This document shows, one piece after another, positions 25,365 through 33,524 of a stretch of 35,369 bases of DNA (position 1 is the first letter of the stretch; each line of letters begins with the position of its first letter). Where the stretch lies: NCBI GenBank assembly GCA_017527075.1, contig JAFXQM010000026.1, forward strand, positions 1-35,369, in the 5' to 3' direction. Under the pieces are notes generated by a model. It was not told where the DNA came from, made no database searches, and saw only the letters and a program-made list of their open reading frames with translations. The translations under genes were made by a program, and so were the position numbers. The stretch comes from Selenomonadaceae bacterium. Its GTDB lineage: Bacteria; Bacillota; Negativicutes; Selenomonadales; Selenomonadaceae.

Positions 25365-25440
25365 TGGAGCGGACAACGAGGCTCGAACTCGCTACCTCAA
25401 CCTTGGCAAGGTTGCGCTCTACCAGATGAGCTATGTCCGC
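25365..25440 (-). tRNA. tRNA-Gly (GCC), first copy
   Basis: Acceptor GCGGACA/TGTCCGC, anticodon arm AACCTT-GCC-AAGGTT, discriminator T, encoded CCA. The anticodon and T-arms match the second Gly gene while acceptor and D-arm differ. Confidence 0.93.
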
Positions 25441-25445
25441 AGACC

Positions 25446-25520
25446 TGGAGCGGAAAACGAGGCTCGAACTCGCGACCCCAACCTTGGCAAGGTTGTGCTC
25501 TACCACTGAGCTACTTCCGC
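25446..25520 (-). tRNA. tRNA-Gly (GCC), second copy
   Basis: Acceptor GCGGAAG with TTTCCGC, anticodon GCC, discriminator T, encoded CCA. It is the first gene of the five-tRNA operon and lies 31 bases after the -10 element. Confidence 0.95.
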
Positions 25521-25551
25521 TCGTATCAGTCGCTTGACTAACACAAGCCGC

Positions 25552-25580
25552 ATTATAATGGCTTAGTTAATTTTTGTCAA
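25552..25580 (-). promoter_or_regulatory. Consensus promoter of the tRNA operon
   Basis: On the minus strand TTGACA (25580-25575), exactly 17 bases, TATAAT (25557-25552). The TGA stop codon of the HAD gene (25579-25577) lies inside the -35 hexamer. Confidence 0.88.
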
Positions 25581-26368
25581 GAAATTTTTCCGAAGTGATT
25601 CAACATCATTCCGACCGACTCGAAAACCGCCGACGCCTCCCGCTTGACGAAAGCTTTTGCCGTGGCGACCGTGTATCCGCCGAATCGTTTTATCATCGGC
25701 AAATCGTTCGACTCGTCGCCGATCACGAAAATTTTCCCGCGCCAATTTTTCAGCTCCAAAAGTTTCGCGACGCCCGCGCCCTTGTTCATGCCCGCCGGCA
25801 CGATGTCCAAGCTGTGCGTGTTCCTCTGCGCGAAGATTTGCGCGCCATATTTCCGATTCAAAAAATCTGCCGCGAACTGAGCCGTCTCCGAAGTCTCGAA
25901 GCCCAACGCCAGCTGATTAATTTTTTTCGGCAGCGATTCGACCTGCGCGGCCTCCACGAATGTCAGGAAGAATCCCCAAAGATTTTTCTCGCGCATCACC
26001 CACGAATTTTCTTTGACGTTCACGCAAAAAGTTTCGTCCGCCGCCTCGAACAAAAAATGAAAACTGTTTTGCGCCATGAACGGCTCGCGCATTATCTCAA
26101 GCAAAATTTTCGGCGGGAGTTCCGTCTCGAACAAAACTTTGCCCGCGCCGTCGCAGATTATCGCGCCGTTGCAGCAGATGGCGAAGTCCAACGCCAAATT
26201 GAATTCGCGCAGGTGCGGCGTGAGCATTTGGTAGCAACGCCCCGTCACGAGTCCGAATTTATTTCCGGCCGCGCGCCAATTTTTTATCGCCGCGAAGTCT
26301 TCCGCAGAAATTTTTTGCTCGCGGAACAAAGTCCCGTCGAAGTCGCTCGCCGCAATTTTAATTTCCAT
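25577..26368 (-). CDS. HAD-superfamily sugar-phosphatase-like hydrolase (Cof type)
   Basis: 263 residues. Motif I is DFDGT (Asp9, Asp11), motif III NKGAGV and motif IV GDESNDLPM (~215), with the C2-type cap between, as in the Cof/YidA group. These enzymes remove phosphate from sugar phosphates, FMN or similar. ATG 26368 overlaps the end of the GH13 gene by 11 bases and has GGAGG 9 bases upstream, inside that gene, so the two are translationally linked; a sugar phosphate from dextrin breakdown is a reasonable but unproven substrate. Its stop is embedded in the tRNA promoter. Confidence 0.88.
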   Translation of the reverse strand: MEIKIAASDFDGTLFREQKISAEDFAAIKNWRAAGNKFGLVTGRCYQMLTPHLREFNLALDFAICCNGAIICDGAGKVLFETELPPKILLEIMREPFMAQNSFHFLFEAADETFCVNVKENSWVMREKNLWGFFLTFVEAAQVESLPKKINQLALGFETSETAQFAADFLNRKYGAQIFAQRNTHSLDIVPAGMNKGAGVAKLLELKNWRGKIFVIGDESNDLPMIKRFGGYTVATAKAFVKREASAVFESVGMMLNHFGKIS

Positions 26369-28004
26369 AAATAACCGCCTCCGTCGCCCGCAAATAATTT
26401 TTTTCGTCCGAGTAGTTGCCGAGAATTTTTTTCGCGCCGTCGAAAATTTTTTCGGGCAAGTCAACGTCATGCGTCGTGAAATTCACCGCGACGATAATTT
26501 TTTTCTCGCCGAGCGTCCGCGTGAAGATGAACAGCTCCTCAGTCCGCGGATAAAGTTCTTCGTACTCGCCGACGAGCAAAACGTCATTCGAACTCCTCAG
26601 CGCGCTGAGCCGCCGATAAAAATTCAGCACGGAATTTTCGTCGCGCTCCTCGACCGCCGCGTTGCAAGTTTTAAAATCGTCGTGAACGGGCAGCCACGGT
26701 TTGCCGCGCGTGAAGCCCGCGTTCGCCGACGAATTCCACTGCATGGGCGTGCGTGCGTTGTCGCGGCTGAATTTTTGAACGAAGCGCATTGCCTCCTTTG
26801 CGCTCAAGCCGTCCGCCCGCGCCAAGTTGTATGCGCCGCGCGATGAAATGTCGTCGTACTCGTCAATCGAATTGAACTTCGTGTTCGTGAAGCCGAGCTC
26901 CTCGCCCTGATAAATGAACGGCGTGCCGCGCAGTCCGAAAAGGATAATCGCCAGAGCTTTCGCCGCCAAAATTTTGTCGGAGCCGTGCGGGAAAAAATTA
27001 TTCACCGAGCGGGGCTTGTCGTGGTTCTCGAAGTAAATCGGATACCAGCTGTCGCGCGTGGCGGCTTGGCTGTCACTCAACGCCTTTTTCAATTCGCTGA
27101 GCTTAATCGGTTTGGATTGGTGCCAAACGTCGTCGCCGCGCTTGAACATGACGTTGACGTGGCTGAACTCGAAGAGCATATCGAAGACGCCGCGTTCGCC
27201 GACCCATTCGGGCAAGTCTTCGGGCTTAACGCTGTTGGCCTCGCCGACCGTGAAGATGTCGTGTCCGTCGAAAACCTCGCGCTTGAGTTCGTGGAGGAAA
27301 TCCAAAATGCCGTCGGTGTTTGCAATCATGTTGTGCACCGCGCATGAGCCGTCGGGGGAATCGGGCGCGCCGTCCAAAAATTTTTCGGGCTTCTTTATAT
27401 AAACAATCGCGTCGATTCGGAAACCGCCCACACCGCGCTTGAGCCAGAAATTTGCCGCGTCGTAAAGTGCCTGACGAACGTCGGGATTCTCCCAATTCAA
27501 ATCGGGCTGCTCCGTCGCGAACGTGTGCAGATAATATTGCCCGCGCTCCTCGCACCATTGCCACGCGCTCCCGCCGAAAATTCCGCGCCAATTTGTTTTC
27601 TCGTCGCGCCAGACGTACCAATCGGCTTTCGGATTGTCGCGGCTCGACTTCGACTCAAGGAACCAAGGATGTTTATCGGAAGAGTGATTGAAGACCAAGT
27701 CCATAACGATTTTTATGTCACGGGCGCGCGCCTCGGCGATGAGCTCGTCGAAGTCCGCCATGCTCCCGAAGAGCGGATTAATCGCCGTGTAATCCGAAAT
27801 GTCGTAACCGTTGTCGACCATGGGCGACGGATAAATCGGCGTCAACCAAATCGCGCCCGCGCCCAAACTTTTTATGTGGTCAAGTTTGCTGATGACGCCG
27901 CGCAGGTCGCCGACGCCGTTGCCGCTCGTGTCCAAGAAACTTTTCGGATAAATTTGGTAGACGGGATTTTTCTTCCACCAATTCATAAAAATTTTTTGAT
28001 TCAT
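26358..28004 (-). CDS. GH13 alpha-glucosidase (oligo-1,6-glucosidase group)
   Basis: 548 residues. GH13 regions: I DLVFNHSS (~102), II GFRIDAI (nucleophile Asp ~197), III TVGEAN (Glu ~253), IV ENHDKPRS (Asp ~328). QPDLNWENP and the NARTPMQWN segment are typical of oligo-1,6-glucosidase, alpha-glucosidase and trehalose-6-phosphate hydrolase (GH13_31/29). It should release glucose from the non-reducing ends of short oligosaccharides in the cytoplasm. No signal peptide. The ATG at 28004 has GAGGAGG upstream. It works logically with the GH13-MalQ fusion at 1848, though 21 kb away. 1,6- versus 1,4-bond or phosphorylated substrate choice is open. Confidence 0.92.
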   Translation of the reverse strand: MNQKIFMNWWKKNPVYQIYPKSFLDTSGNGVGDLRGVISKLDHIKSLGAGAIWLTPIYPSPMVDNGYDISDYTAINPLFGSMADFDELIAEARARDIKIVMDLVFNHSSDKHPWFLESKSSRDNPKADWYVWRDEKTNWRGIFGGSAWQWCEERGQYYLHTFATEQPDLNWENPDVRQALYDAANFWLKRGVGGFRIDAIVYIKKPEKFLDGAPDSPDGSCAVHNMIANTDGILDFLHELKREVFDGHDIFTVGEANSVKPEDLPEWVGERGVFDMLFEFSHVNVMFKRGDDVWHQSKPIKLSELKKALSDSQAATRDSWYPIYFENHDKPRSVNNFFPHGSDKILAAKALAIILFGLRGTPFIYQGEELGFTNTKFNSIDEYDDISSRGAYNLARADGLSAKEAMRFVQKFSRDNARTPMQWNSSANAGFTRGKPWLPVHDDFKTCNAAVEERDENSVLNFYRRLSALRSSNDVLLVGEYEELYPRTEELFIFTRTLGEKKIIVAVNFTTHDVDLPEKIFDGAKKILGNYSDEKNYLRATEAVIYGN

Positions 28005-28073
28005 GACGAAACCTCCTCGGAAAAGATTTTAACACAATCAGAAACTCCTGACGAAAATTTTTGTGGCGAGCCC

Positions 28074-28338
28074 GTCCCCTCTTTCTCAAGAGTGGACTCG
28101 CAGAATCTTTCCTCGTTACCGTGGCTCGTCGCTTCGATTAGGCGTAAAAATTTTTTCGTTTGTTGAGCCTTACTTTTCTTTTGCGTGCCCAAAAGAAAAG
28201 TAAGCAAAAGAAAAGGGCACCTCGCGGGGGCGGCTGCTCTCTCGTGATTCGGAGTATCGGATTACCCGTGCTCGGTGTGCGCCGGATGACGCCATCACGG
28301 CGTCAGACGCGGCGCGGCCGTCATCCTTGACGGCCTCA
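28074..28338 (+). repeat. Structured dispersed repeat, copy 2
   Basis: About 265 bases filling most of the 28005-28351 gap between the alpha-glucosidase start and the DUF1850 gene end. The main hairpin is a perfect 15-bp stem, CTTACTTTTCTTTTG (28169-28183) with CAAAAGAAAAGTAAG (28190-28204) around CGTGCC. A third arm, CAAAAGAAAAG, follows at 28205-28215. Then come the CACCTCGCGGGGGCGGCTGC core, a TGACGCC/GGCGTCA hairpin (28287-28305) and the GGCCGTCA/TGACGGCC end palindrome (28316-28335). Compared with copies 1 and 3, all three arms carry the same changed bases. Confidence 0.85.
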
Positions 28339-28351
28339 TCTTCCCTTTAGT

Positions 28352-28789
28352 TTAAAATTTCCTGACGAAAATTTTTGTGCCGCGCGGAAATTTTTCGTAA
28401 AGGTCGTGCTCGCGTCCGTCCAAAAAAATTTTCAGCTGAGTGCCCTTGCCCGTCCGCAGCTCCAAATTTTCAAAACGGCGATTCATCTCGTCGACGACGA
28501 ACCACTCGCCCTCGCGATGAAATTTTCCGTCCGCCGCGTCGAAGGGAAGCCCCACGCCCTGAGATTTATATTTCGTGCGGAGTAAAATGAATTCGCCGCC
28601 GCGAAACTCCAACTCCTCGATGACCGGCGTCTTTTGCACCGAGTGAATAAAATTTATCGTGAGCGGAAGATTTTCCCTCGCGTCGACGACGGCAACCGTT
28701 TCATTCTCCGTGCCGACGAAAATTTTCGGCGCGCTCGTGAGGAAAAATAAAATCGCCAACGCGATGGCAGCGAGTAAAAATTTTTTCAT
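28352..28789 (-). CDS. DUF1850 domain protein
   Basis: 145 residues: an N-terminal membrane anchor or signal (FLLAAIALAILFFLTSA), then the DUF1850 core with FIHSVQKTPVIEELEF and TKYKSQGVGLPF. In many genomes DUF1850 genes sit beside TAXI-type TRAP transporters for organic acids; none is present here. The C-terminal half is more variable (DGREHDLYEKFPRGTKIF). ATG 28789 has GGGAGG upstream. It diverges from the metal permease gene. Function unknown. Confidence 0.85.
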   Translation of the reverse strand: MKKFLLAAIALAILFFLTSAPKIFVGTENETVAVVDARENLPLTINFIHSVQKTPVIEELEFRGGEFILLRTKYKSQGVGLPFDAADGKFHREGEWFVVDEMNRRFENLELRTGKGTQLKIFLDGREHDLYEKFPRGTKIFVRKF

Positions 28790-28804
28790 GACGACCTCCC
28801 TAAC

Positions 28805-28832
28805 TTGAAAAGAATTTTAAAGCTGATACAAT
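28805..28832 (+). promoter_or_regulatory. Promoter of the metal permease gene
   Basis: TTGAAA (28805-28810), 16 bases, TACAAT (28827-28832). The RNA start would fall near 28839, only a few bases before the ATG at 28845. Confidence 0.55.
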
Positions 28833-28844
28833 CTGCGCTTGGTG

Positions 28845-29648
28845 ATGAAATTGTTTGAATACGAATTCATGCGCAACGCGTTGGCGGCGGTGATTTTGGT
28901 GACGCCGCTGTTCGGGTTGCTGTCGACGATGGTCGTGTCGAATCGCATGGCATTTTTCTCGGACTCGCTCGGCCACGGCGCGTTCACGGGAATTGCGCTC
29001 GGCGCGCTGCTCGGAGTCGGCTCGGAAATTTTCGGGCTGCTCGGATTTTCTGTCGGCTTCGCGCTGCTGATAACTTACATAAAAAATAAATCACACGCGG
29101 GCGCGGACACAGTCATTGGCGTGTTCAGCTCGACGGCAATCGCGCTCGGCCTGATGTTGATGTCGGCGGGCGGGCAGTTCAATAAATTTTCGCGCTTCCT
29201 CATCGGCGACCTGCTGAGCATCACGCGCGAGGATTTAATTTCGTTGGCGGCGGTGTTCGCGGTCGTCGTGATAAGTTGGGCGGTGCTGTTCAATCGCCTG
29301 CTGATAATTTCCGTGAACCCGACGCTGGCTCGCAGCCGCGGAATAAAATCTCAACGCGTCGAATCAATCTTCGCGGTGCTGTTGGCGGTCGTCGTGGCGT
29401 TGAGCATTCAGTGGGTCGGCATTTTGATAATCAACGCGCTTTTGGTTTTGCCGGCGGCGGCGGCGCGCAACGTCACCAACTCGGTCAAAAGTTATCACGT
29501 GCTGAGCGTGCTCGTTGCGTTGAGTTCGGGGCTGGCGGGTTTGTTCACGGCTTACGAAATAAATTCGGCGGCGGGCGCGACGATTGTGGTTTTCGCGGCG
29601 ACGATTTACTTTGTGACTTTAATTTTAAAGCCGCGATTCGTCAAGTGA
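28845..29648 (+). CDS. Metal (zinc/manganese) ABC transporter permease, ABC-3 family
   Basis: 267 residues with about eight membrane segments, matching the ZnuB/TroC/MntB permeases: SDSLGHGAFTGIALG (the conserved SHxxxG-type region), VGVFSSTAIALGLM, and SIQWVGILIINALLVLPAAAAR near the middle-end. It should form the membrane channel for Zn2+ or Mn2+ uptake. The ATPase and binding-protein genes are not next to it. ATG 28845 is the most natural start, but TTG 28839 and GTG 28842 are in frame; none has a ribosome site, which fits a near-leaderless RNA. Metal specificity cannot be read. Confidence 0.9.
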   Translation: MKLFEYEFMRNALAAVILVTPLFGLLSTMVVSNRMAFFSDSLGHGAFTGIALGALLGVGSEIFGLLGFSVGFALLITYIKNKSHAGADTVIGVFSSTAIALGLMLMSAGGQFNKFSRFLIGDLLSITREDLISLAAVFAVVVISWAVLFNRLLIISVNPTLARSRGIKSQRVESIFAVLLAVVVALSIQWVGILIINALLVLPAAAARNVTNSVKSYHVLSVLVALSSGLAGLFTAYEINSAAGATIVVFAATIYFVTLILKPRFVK

Positions 29649-29746
29649 GTTTTGGTTTCAAGCGCGGCGAACGGCTGAAAATTTTTCTGTCGCTTTGAAC
29701 GCGGCAGATTTTTTTGCGCCGTGTATGAAAATTTTCTGGCGTGTGT

Positions 29747-29752
29747 TATAAT
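29747..29752 (+). promoter_or_regulatory. -10 element of trpS
   Basis: TATAAT at 29747-29752, about 32 bases before the start. The -35 at 17 bases is TATGAA, a weak match. The short leader leaves no room for a T-box. Confidence 0.5.
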
Positions 29753-29783
29753 CAACGAAATTTTTTACAGAGGAGTTTTCAGC

Positions 29784-30803
29784 ATGAAAATAATTTTGAC
29801 GGGCGACAGACCCACGGGCAAACTTCACCTCGGACATTACGTCGGCTCTTTGCGTGAACGTGTGCGGCTTCAGAATTCCGGCGAGTTCGACGAGATTTAC
29901 ATCATGATTGCCGACGCGCAGGCTCTGACCGACCACGCGGGCACTCCCGCCAAGGTTCACGAAAATATTTTGAACGTCGCGCTGGATTATCTGGCTGTCG
30001 GGCTGGATCCCGCCAAGTCCACGATTTTTATTCAGTCGCAAATCCCGCAGCTGTTCGAGCTCACCGCTTATTACATGAACATCGTCACGGTTTCGCGCCT
30101 TGAACGCAACCCGACAGTCAAAGCGGAAATCGCGCAGAAAAATTTTGAAACGAGCATACCCGCCGGCTTCCTTTGCTACCCCGTCAGCCAGGCCGCCGAC
30201 ATCACCGCCTTCGACGCGAACCTCGTGCCCGTCGGCGAAGACCAGGCACCCATGCTTGAGCAGACCCGCGAAGTCGTTCGCAAAATGCACGAGCTTTACG
30301 GCGAAGGACTTTTGGTTGAGCCCGAAATTTTTTTGCCGCGCAGTCAGGTTTGCAGACGGCTGCCAGGCATCGACGGCAAGGCAAAAATGAGTAAGACTCT
30401 CGGCAATTGCATTTACCTCAGCGACGACAGCGCGACCGTCGCCGCCAAGATTAAGGACATGTACACCGACCCGACGCACATAAAAATTTCCGACCCCGGG
30501 CACATCGAAGGCAACGTCGTCTTCACGTATCTGGACGCCTTCGCCGAGGACACCGCACACGTTGCCGAGCTCAAGGAACATTATCAGCGCGGCGGACTCG
30601 GTGACGTTGCCGTCAAAAAATATTTGCGTGAAGTGCTGGAGGAAACTTTGGAGCCGATTCGCCGCCGCCACGCCCAATACGAGGCGCGCCCCGATGAAGT
30701 TATGGACATCCTCAAGGAGGGCACCAAGAAAGCGCGCGCCAAGGCGTCGCAGGTTCTCAATCGCGTCAAACGCGCCATGAAGATTGATTACTTTAATGTG
30801 TGA
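29784..30803 (+). CDS. trpS: Tryptophanyl-tRNA synthetase
   Basis: 339 residues, normal for a class I bacterial TrpRS, charging tRNA-Trp. The HIGH-type motif is GKLHLGH (13-18), the KMSKS-type motif KMSKT (~200); [11 protein letters not shown] and [15 protein letters not shown] are also characteristic. ATG 29784 follows GAGGAG. It is monocistronic; structured repeat copy 3 begins 6 bases after its stop. The matching tRNA-Trp gene lies at 34767 in this window. Confidence 0.97.
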   Translation: MKIILTGDRPTGKLHLGHYVGSLRERVRLQNSGEFDEIYIMIADAQALTDHAGTPAKVHENILNVALDYLAVGLDPAKSTIFIQSQIPQLFELTAYYMNIVTVSRLERNPTVKAEIAQKNFETSIPAGFLCYPVSQAADITAFDANLVPVGEDQAPMLEQTREVVRKMHELYGEGLLVEPEIFLPRSQVCRRLPGIDGKAKMSKTLGNCIYLSDDSATVAAKIKDMYTDPTHIKISDPGHIEGNVVFTYLDAFAEDTAHVAELKEHYQRGGLGDVAVKKYLREVLEETLEPIRRRHAQYEARPDEVMDILKEGTKKARAKASQVLNRVKRAMKIDYFNV

Positions 30804-30809
30804 GAAATT

Positions 30810-31058
30810 GTCCCCTCTTTTTCAAGAGTGGGCACGCAGAACTTTTCGTCGCTGGGATTGAGTCGTTCAATGACTTTTATTTTTTGAATCAACTTTCTCT
30901 TTGCTTGTCCAAAGAGAAAGTTGCAAAGAGAAAGGACACCTCGCGGGGGCGTCGGTCGCTCGTGATTCGGAGTTTCGGGTTACCCGCAGCTCGGAGTTGC
31001 CCGCTGACATCACATCACGTGATGTGCGCGGGCGAGGCCGTCGTCCATGACGGCCTCA
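30810..31058 (+). repeat. Structured dispersed repeat, copy 3
   Basis: About 249 bases between trpS and the GH73 lipoprotein gene. The main hairpin is CAACTTTCTCTTTG (30890-30903) with CAAAGAGAAAGTTG (30910-30923), loop CTTGTC; a third arm CAAAGAGAAAG follows at 30924-30934. Then CACCTCGCGGGGGCG. The distal part is diverged: GCCCGC (30999-31004)/GCGGGC (31028-31033) encloses the perfect palindrome ACATCACGTGATGT (31012-31025). The end palindrome is GGCCGTC/GACGGCC (31036-31055). The AGGAGG of the next gene follows 14 bases later. Confidence 0.85.
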
Positions 31059-31084
31059 TTTACTTCATTTCAGGAGGTTTCAAT

Positions 31085-32293
31085 ATGAAAAAATTTTTAA
31101 GTTTTGCATTAATCTTAACGCTGATTCTGTCGCTGACGGCCTGCGCGGACGCCGCCAAAAAAGAAAAAGTAAAATTCAACAAAGGGCAGCTCAAAAAAAT
31201 TGAATTGGTCGCGGCACCCTCTCAAGGCTCGCCGATGATTGTCTTGCGCGAAAAATATTCCGACGTGCCGATAATGGGGCAAGCAGTCGCCACGCCTGAA
31301 CAGATGGTCAACTTCATCAACAAGCGCAACCCCGAACCGAAACTCAACTGCACCGTCAAGCAGCTCGTCCACCTCTACTACCTTGAGGCCGACCGCGAGG
31401 GAATTCGCCCCGACATTGCTCTTTGCCAGGCGATTAAGGAAACGGGCGCGTGGGGTTACGGCGGCGACGTTATCCCCGAACAAAATAATTATTGCGGGCT
31501 GGGCACGACCGGCGGCGGCGTCAAGGGCGAATTTTTTGCCACGCCTCAGCTCGGAGTCCGCGCGCACATTCAGCACTTGCTCTCTTACGCGTCGAAGCGT
31601 CCGCCCAAAGTTGAAGTCGTCGACCCGCGTTACGATCTCATAAAAAATTTCCGCCCGCAAATCTTCGGCAAACTGACGAAGTGGACGGAACTCAACGGCG
31701 TGTGGGCTGTGCCCGGCAATCATTACGGCGAGGACATTTTGAACTTGTGGGCGCAGGCGCAACTGCCCGACGGCTCCGACGCGTCGATGGAAGCGGCGGA
31801 CTTGAAAGTTTTGTTGGAGGATGACAAAGCGGCGGCTTACGTCTATCGCGGGCTGGTAAACTTCGAGCGCGAAAATTTTTACGGCGCGCGCGACGACTTC
31901 GAGGCGGCTCTGCAGGTTGAGCCCGAACTCAAGGAAGCCCTCTTCGACCTTGCCCTCACCCAAGAGAAACTCAAAAAGTTCGACGACGCAATTAAAACTT
32001 ACGACGAGATTTTAAAAATCGACGAAAAATTTCCCGCCGCCTGGTACAACCGCGGACGCCTCAAGCTCGCCAAGGACGACTTCAAGGGCGCGATAAGCGA
32101 TTTTGAATCTTCGCTGGCGATTGAGACGATTAACGCCGAAGCTTACAACGACATCGCCATTGCCTACTTCAGACAGAAAAAATACGCGGAGGCTTGGGAA
32201 AATCTTCAGAAGGCCGCCGCGCAGAGCAAGACCAATAAAATCGTCCAAGAGAATTACGCGAAGTTCGCCGCTTGCGTCAAGGTTAAGAAATGA
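31085..32293 (+). CDS. Lipoprotein with GH73-type glucosaminidase domain and C-terminal TPRs
   Basis: 402 residues. A lipoprotein signal ([13 protein letters not shown], lipobox LTAC) anchors it outside the membrane. Residues ~80-230 look like the GH73/LytG endo-N-acetylglucosaminidase fold: [16 protein letters not shown] carries the candidate catalytic Glu, then [12 protein letters not shown]. Such enzymes cut glycan strands of peptidoglycan. Residues ~255-400 hold three to four TPRs ([58 protein letters not shown]), likely for protein contacts. ATG 31085 follows AGGAGG by 7 bases; the frame upstream runs through the repeat and is not coding. It overlaps the next gene by 4 bases (ATGA). Confidence 0.85.
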   Translation: MKKFLSFALILTLILSLTACADAAKKEKVKFNKGQLKKIELVAAPSQGSPMIVLREKYSDVPIMGQAVATPEQMVNFINKRNPEPKLNCTVKQLVHLYYLEADREGIRPDIALCQAIKETGAWGYGGDVIPEQNNYCGLGTTGGGVKGEFFATPQLGVRAHIQHLLSYASKRPPKVEVVDPRYDLIKNFRPQIFGKLTKWTELNGVWAVPGNHYGEDILNLWAQAQLPDGSDASMEAADLKVLLEDDKAAAYVYRGLVNFERENFYGARDDFEAALQVEPELKEALFDLALTQEKLKKFDDAIKTYDEILKIDEKFPAAWYNRGRLKLAKDDFKGAISDFESSLAIETINAEAYNDIAIAYFRQKKYAEAWENLQKAAAQSKTNKIVQENYAKFAACVKVKK

Positions 32294-33446
32294 GAATCGA
32301 AAACGAACCTGAGGACAGAATTTTATTCACCGACAAAAATTTCGGACACGCCTTGGGCATTGGTCGCGGCACGGGTGCCGTCGGAGCTGATGCCTTGTTC
32401 AATTGCGAAACTTCAAGCATTTTGATTGGGTGTTTTTGTTCTCTCGCAAACAAAATATATTTCATCATGGGAGCCAACCACCCTTACAAAAACGTCACAA
32501 CATTTCCGTTTTATCTGGACTTTGTGGTTGAAAGCGTTTTCGGCAACGTCAAACCTCTTCCGTTTAAAATTCCAAACCACTACCAGGTTATCTTGGGACA
32601 TGACGTGTGGCTGGGATACGGCGTGAAAATTTTGAGCGGCGTGAAGATTGGCAACGGCGCAGTCGTCGGGGCGGGCGCGGTCGTCGCCAAAGACATTCCG
32701 CCCTACGCAATCGCCGTCGGCAATCCCGCGCGCGTCATCAAGTATCGCTTCGACGAGGAGACGATTAAAAAACTTCTCGCGGTCAAGTGGTGGAATTGGG
32801 ACTTGAAAAAAATCGCGGACAACATGCCGCTCGTTACGAACGTCGAAAAATTTTTGGCGATTCATTACTCGCCCACGCTTGAAAATTTTCCCGAAGACGA
32901 TTTGAGCCGGCTGATTGAAAATTTCGGCGGGCGCGTTTATCAATTTATTGCCGACTTCCGCGCCGCGCGTCCGCTGTGGAAAAAAGTTGTGCGTGACTTC
33001 TGCCGCTCGGACTTTGAAAAAAATTTGCTCGTCATTTACCTCGGCAGAGACGCAACGGAAGAAAATTTTCAATCGTTGGCGGCGGAGATTAATCGCTTCG
33101 GCAGCGGCGCGAGAAAAAATATTTTGCTCCTCACCACGGGCGACAAAAATTTTTCGGTCGCTGCGCTGAGGAAGGGCACGCACTTCATCACGTCGGCGCG
33201 AAATGGTGACGCTTGAGGCTCTCGATTATCTTTGGAACACGGACGTAAAAATTGTTTCCGCGCTCGACGACGGAATTTTTTGTGGCTGACGTTTGTTTTG
33301 TCGCCGAGGTCGACGGAAAAATTTTGTCGCGCTTGGCGGAAAAAAATTTTCGACGAGTTTCGCTGTCCGTTCAAAAAAAATTCGCCGACAGATTCAAAGC
33401 TGTCGACACGCGCGGCGAAGAATTTTTGATGACGATTGAGTTTTGA
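32290..33446 (+). pseudogene. Hexapeptide-repeat acyltransferase (CatB/XAT type) with C-terminal extension, broken by two frameshifts
   Basis: The intact N-terminal part (residues ~20-165) is a left-handed beta-helix acetyltransferase: [37 protein letters not shown] and [16 protein letters not shown], then [15 protein letters not shown]. Such enzymes acetylate sugars or antibiotics. The frame stops at 33216 just after [11 protein letters not shown], but near 33190-33205 the reading moves to the next frame ([20 protein letters not shown]), and at the T6 run 33276-33281 to a third frame (FVADVCFVAEVDGKILSRLA) ending at 33446. Both shifts look like one extra base. The original product would be ~385 residues. 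The C-terminal ~200 residues are unknown. It overlaps the lipoprotein gene by 4 bases. If the breaks are real, a 308-residue form that keeps the catalytic part could still be made. Confidence 0.75.
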
Positions 33447-33451
33447 ACATC

Positions 33452-33489
33452 AAACCGTTCAAGTCAGTTGCTTGAGCGGTTTTTGTTTT
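33452..33489 (+). terminator. Terminator of the acyltransferase operon
   Basis: AAACCGTTCAAG (33452-33463) pairs with CTTGAGCGGTTT (33471-33482) over 12 pairs (one G-U), 7-base loop, followed by T-rich TTTTGTTTT. The next gene's -35 lies in its loop and 3' arm. Confidence 0.8.
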
Positions 33490-33496
33490 GTATAAT
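33468..33496 (+). promoter_or_regulatory. Promoter of the aminotransferase gene
   Basis: TTGCTT (33468-33473), 17 bases, TATAAT (33491-33496). It overlaps the preceding terminator hairpin. RNA should start near 33503. Confidence 0.7.
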
Positions 33497-33524
33497 GGCG
33501 GAAAAATTTTTGGAGGTTGAGACT

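Noticed and set aside
29649..29783. T-box leader for trpS
   Set aside because: The -10 lies ~32 bases before the start, leaving no room for the specifier stem or antiterminator.
24764..31058. CRISPR array or insertion sequence
   Set aside because: The three repeats are kilobases apart, ~260 bases long and lack a transposase or regular spacers.
30800..31084. N-terminal extension of the GH73 lipoprotein
   Set aside because: The extra 95 codons are the repeat copy 3. The lipoprotein signal and AGGAGG place the start at 31085.
33495..33497. ATG as start of the aminotransferase
   Set aside because: It overlaps the TATAAT -10 and lies before the expected RNA start. TTG 33525 has GGAGG at the right distance.
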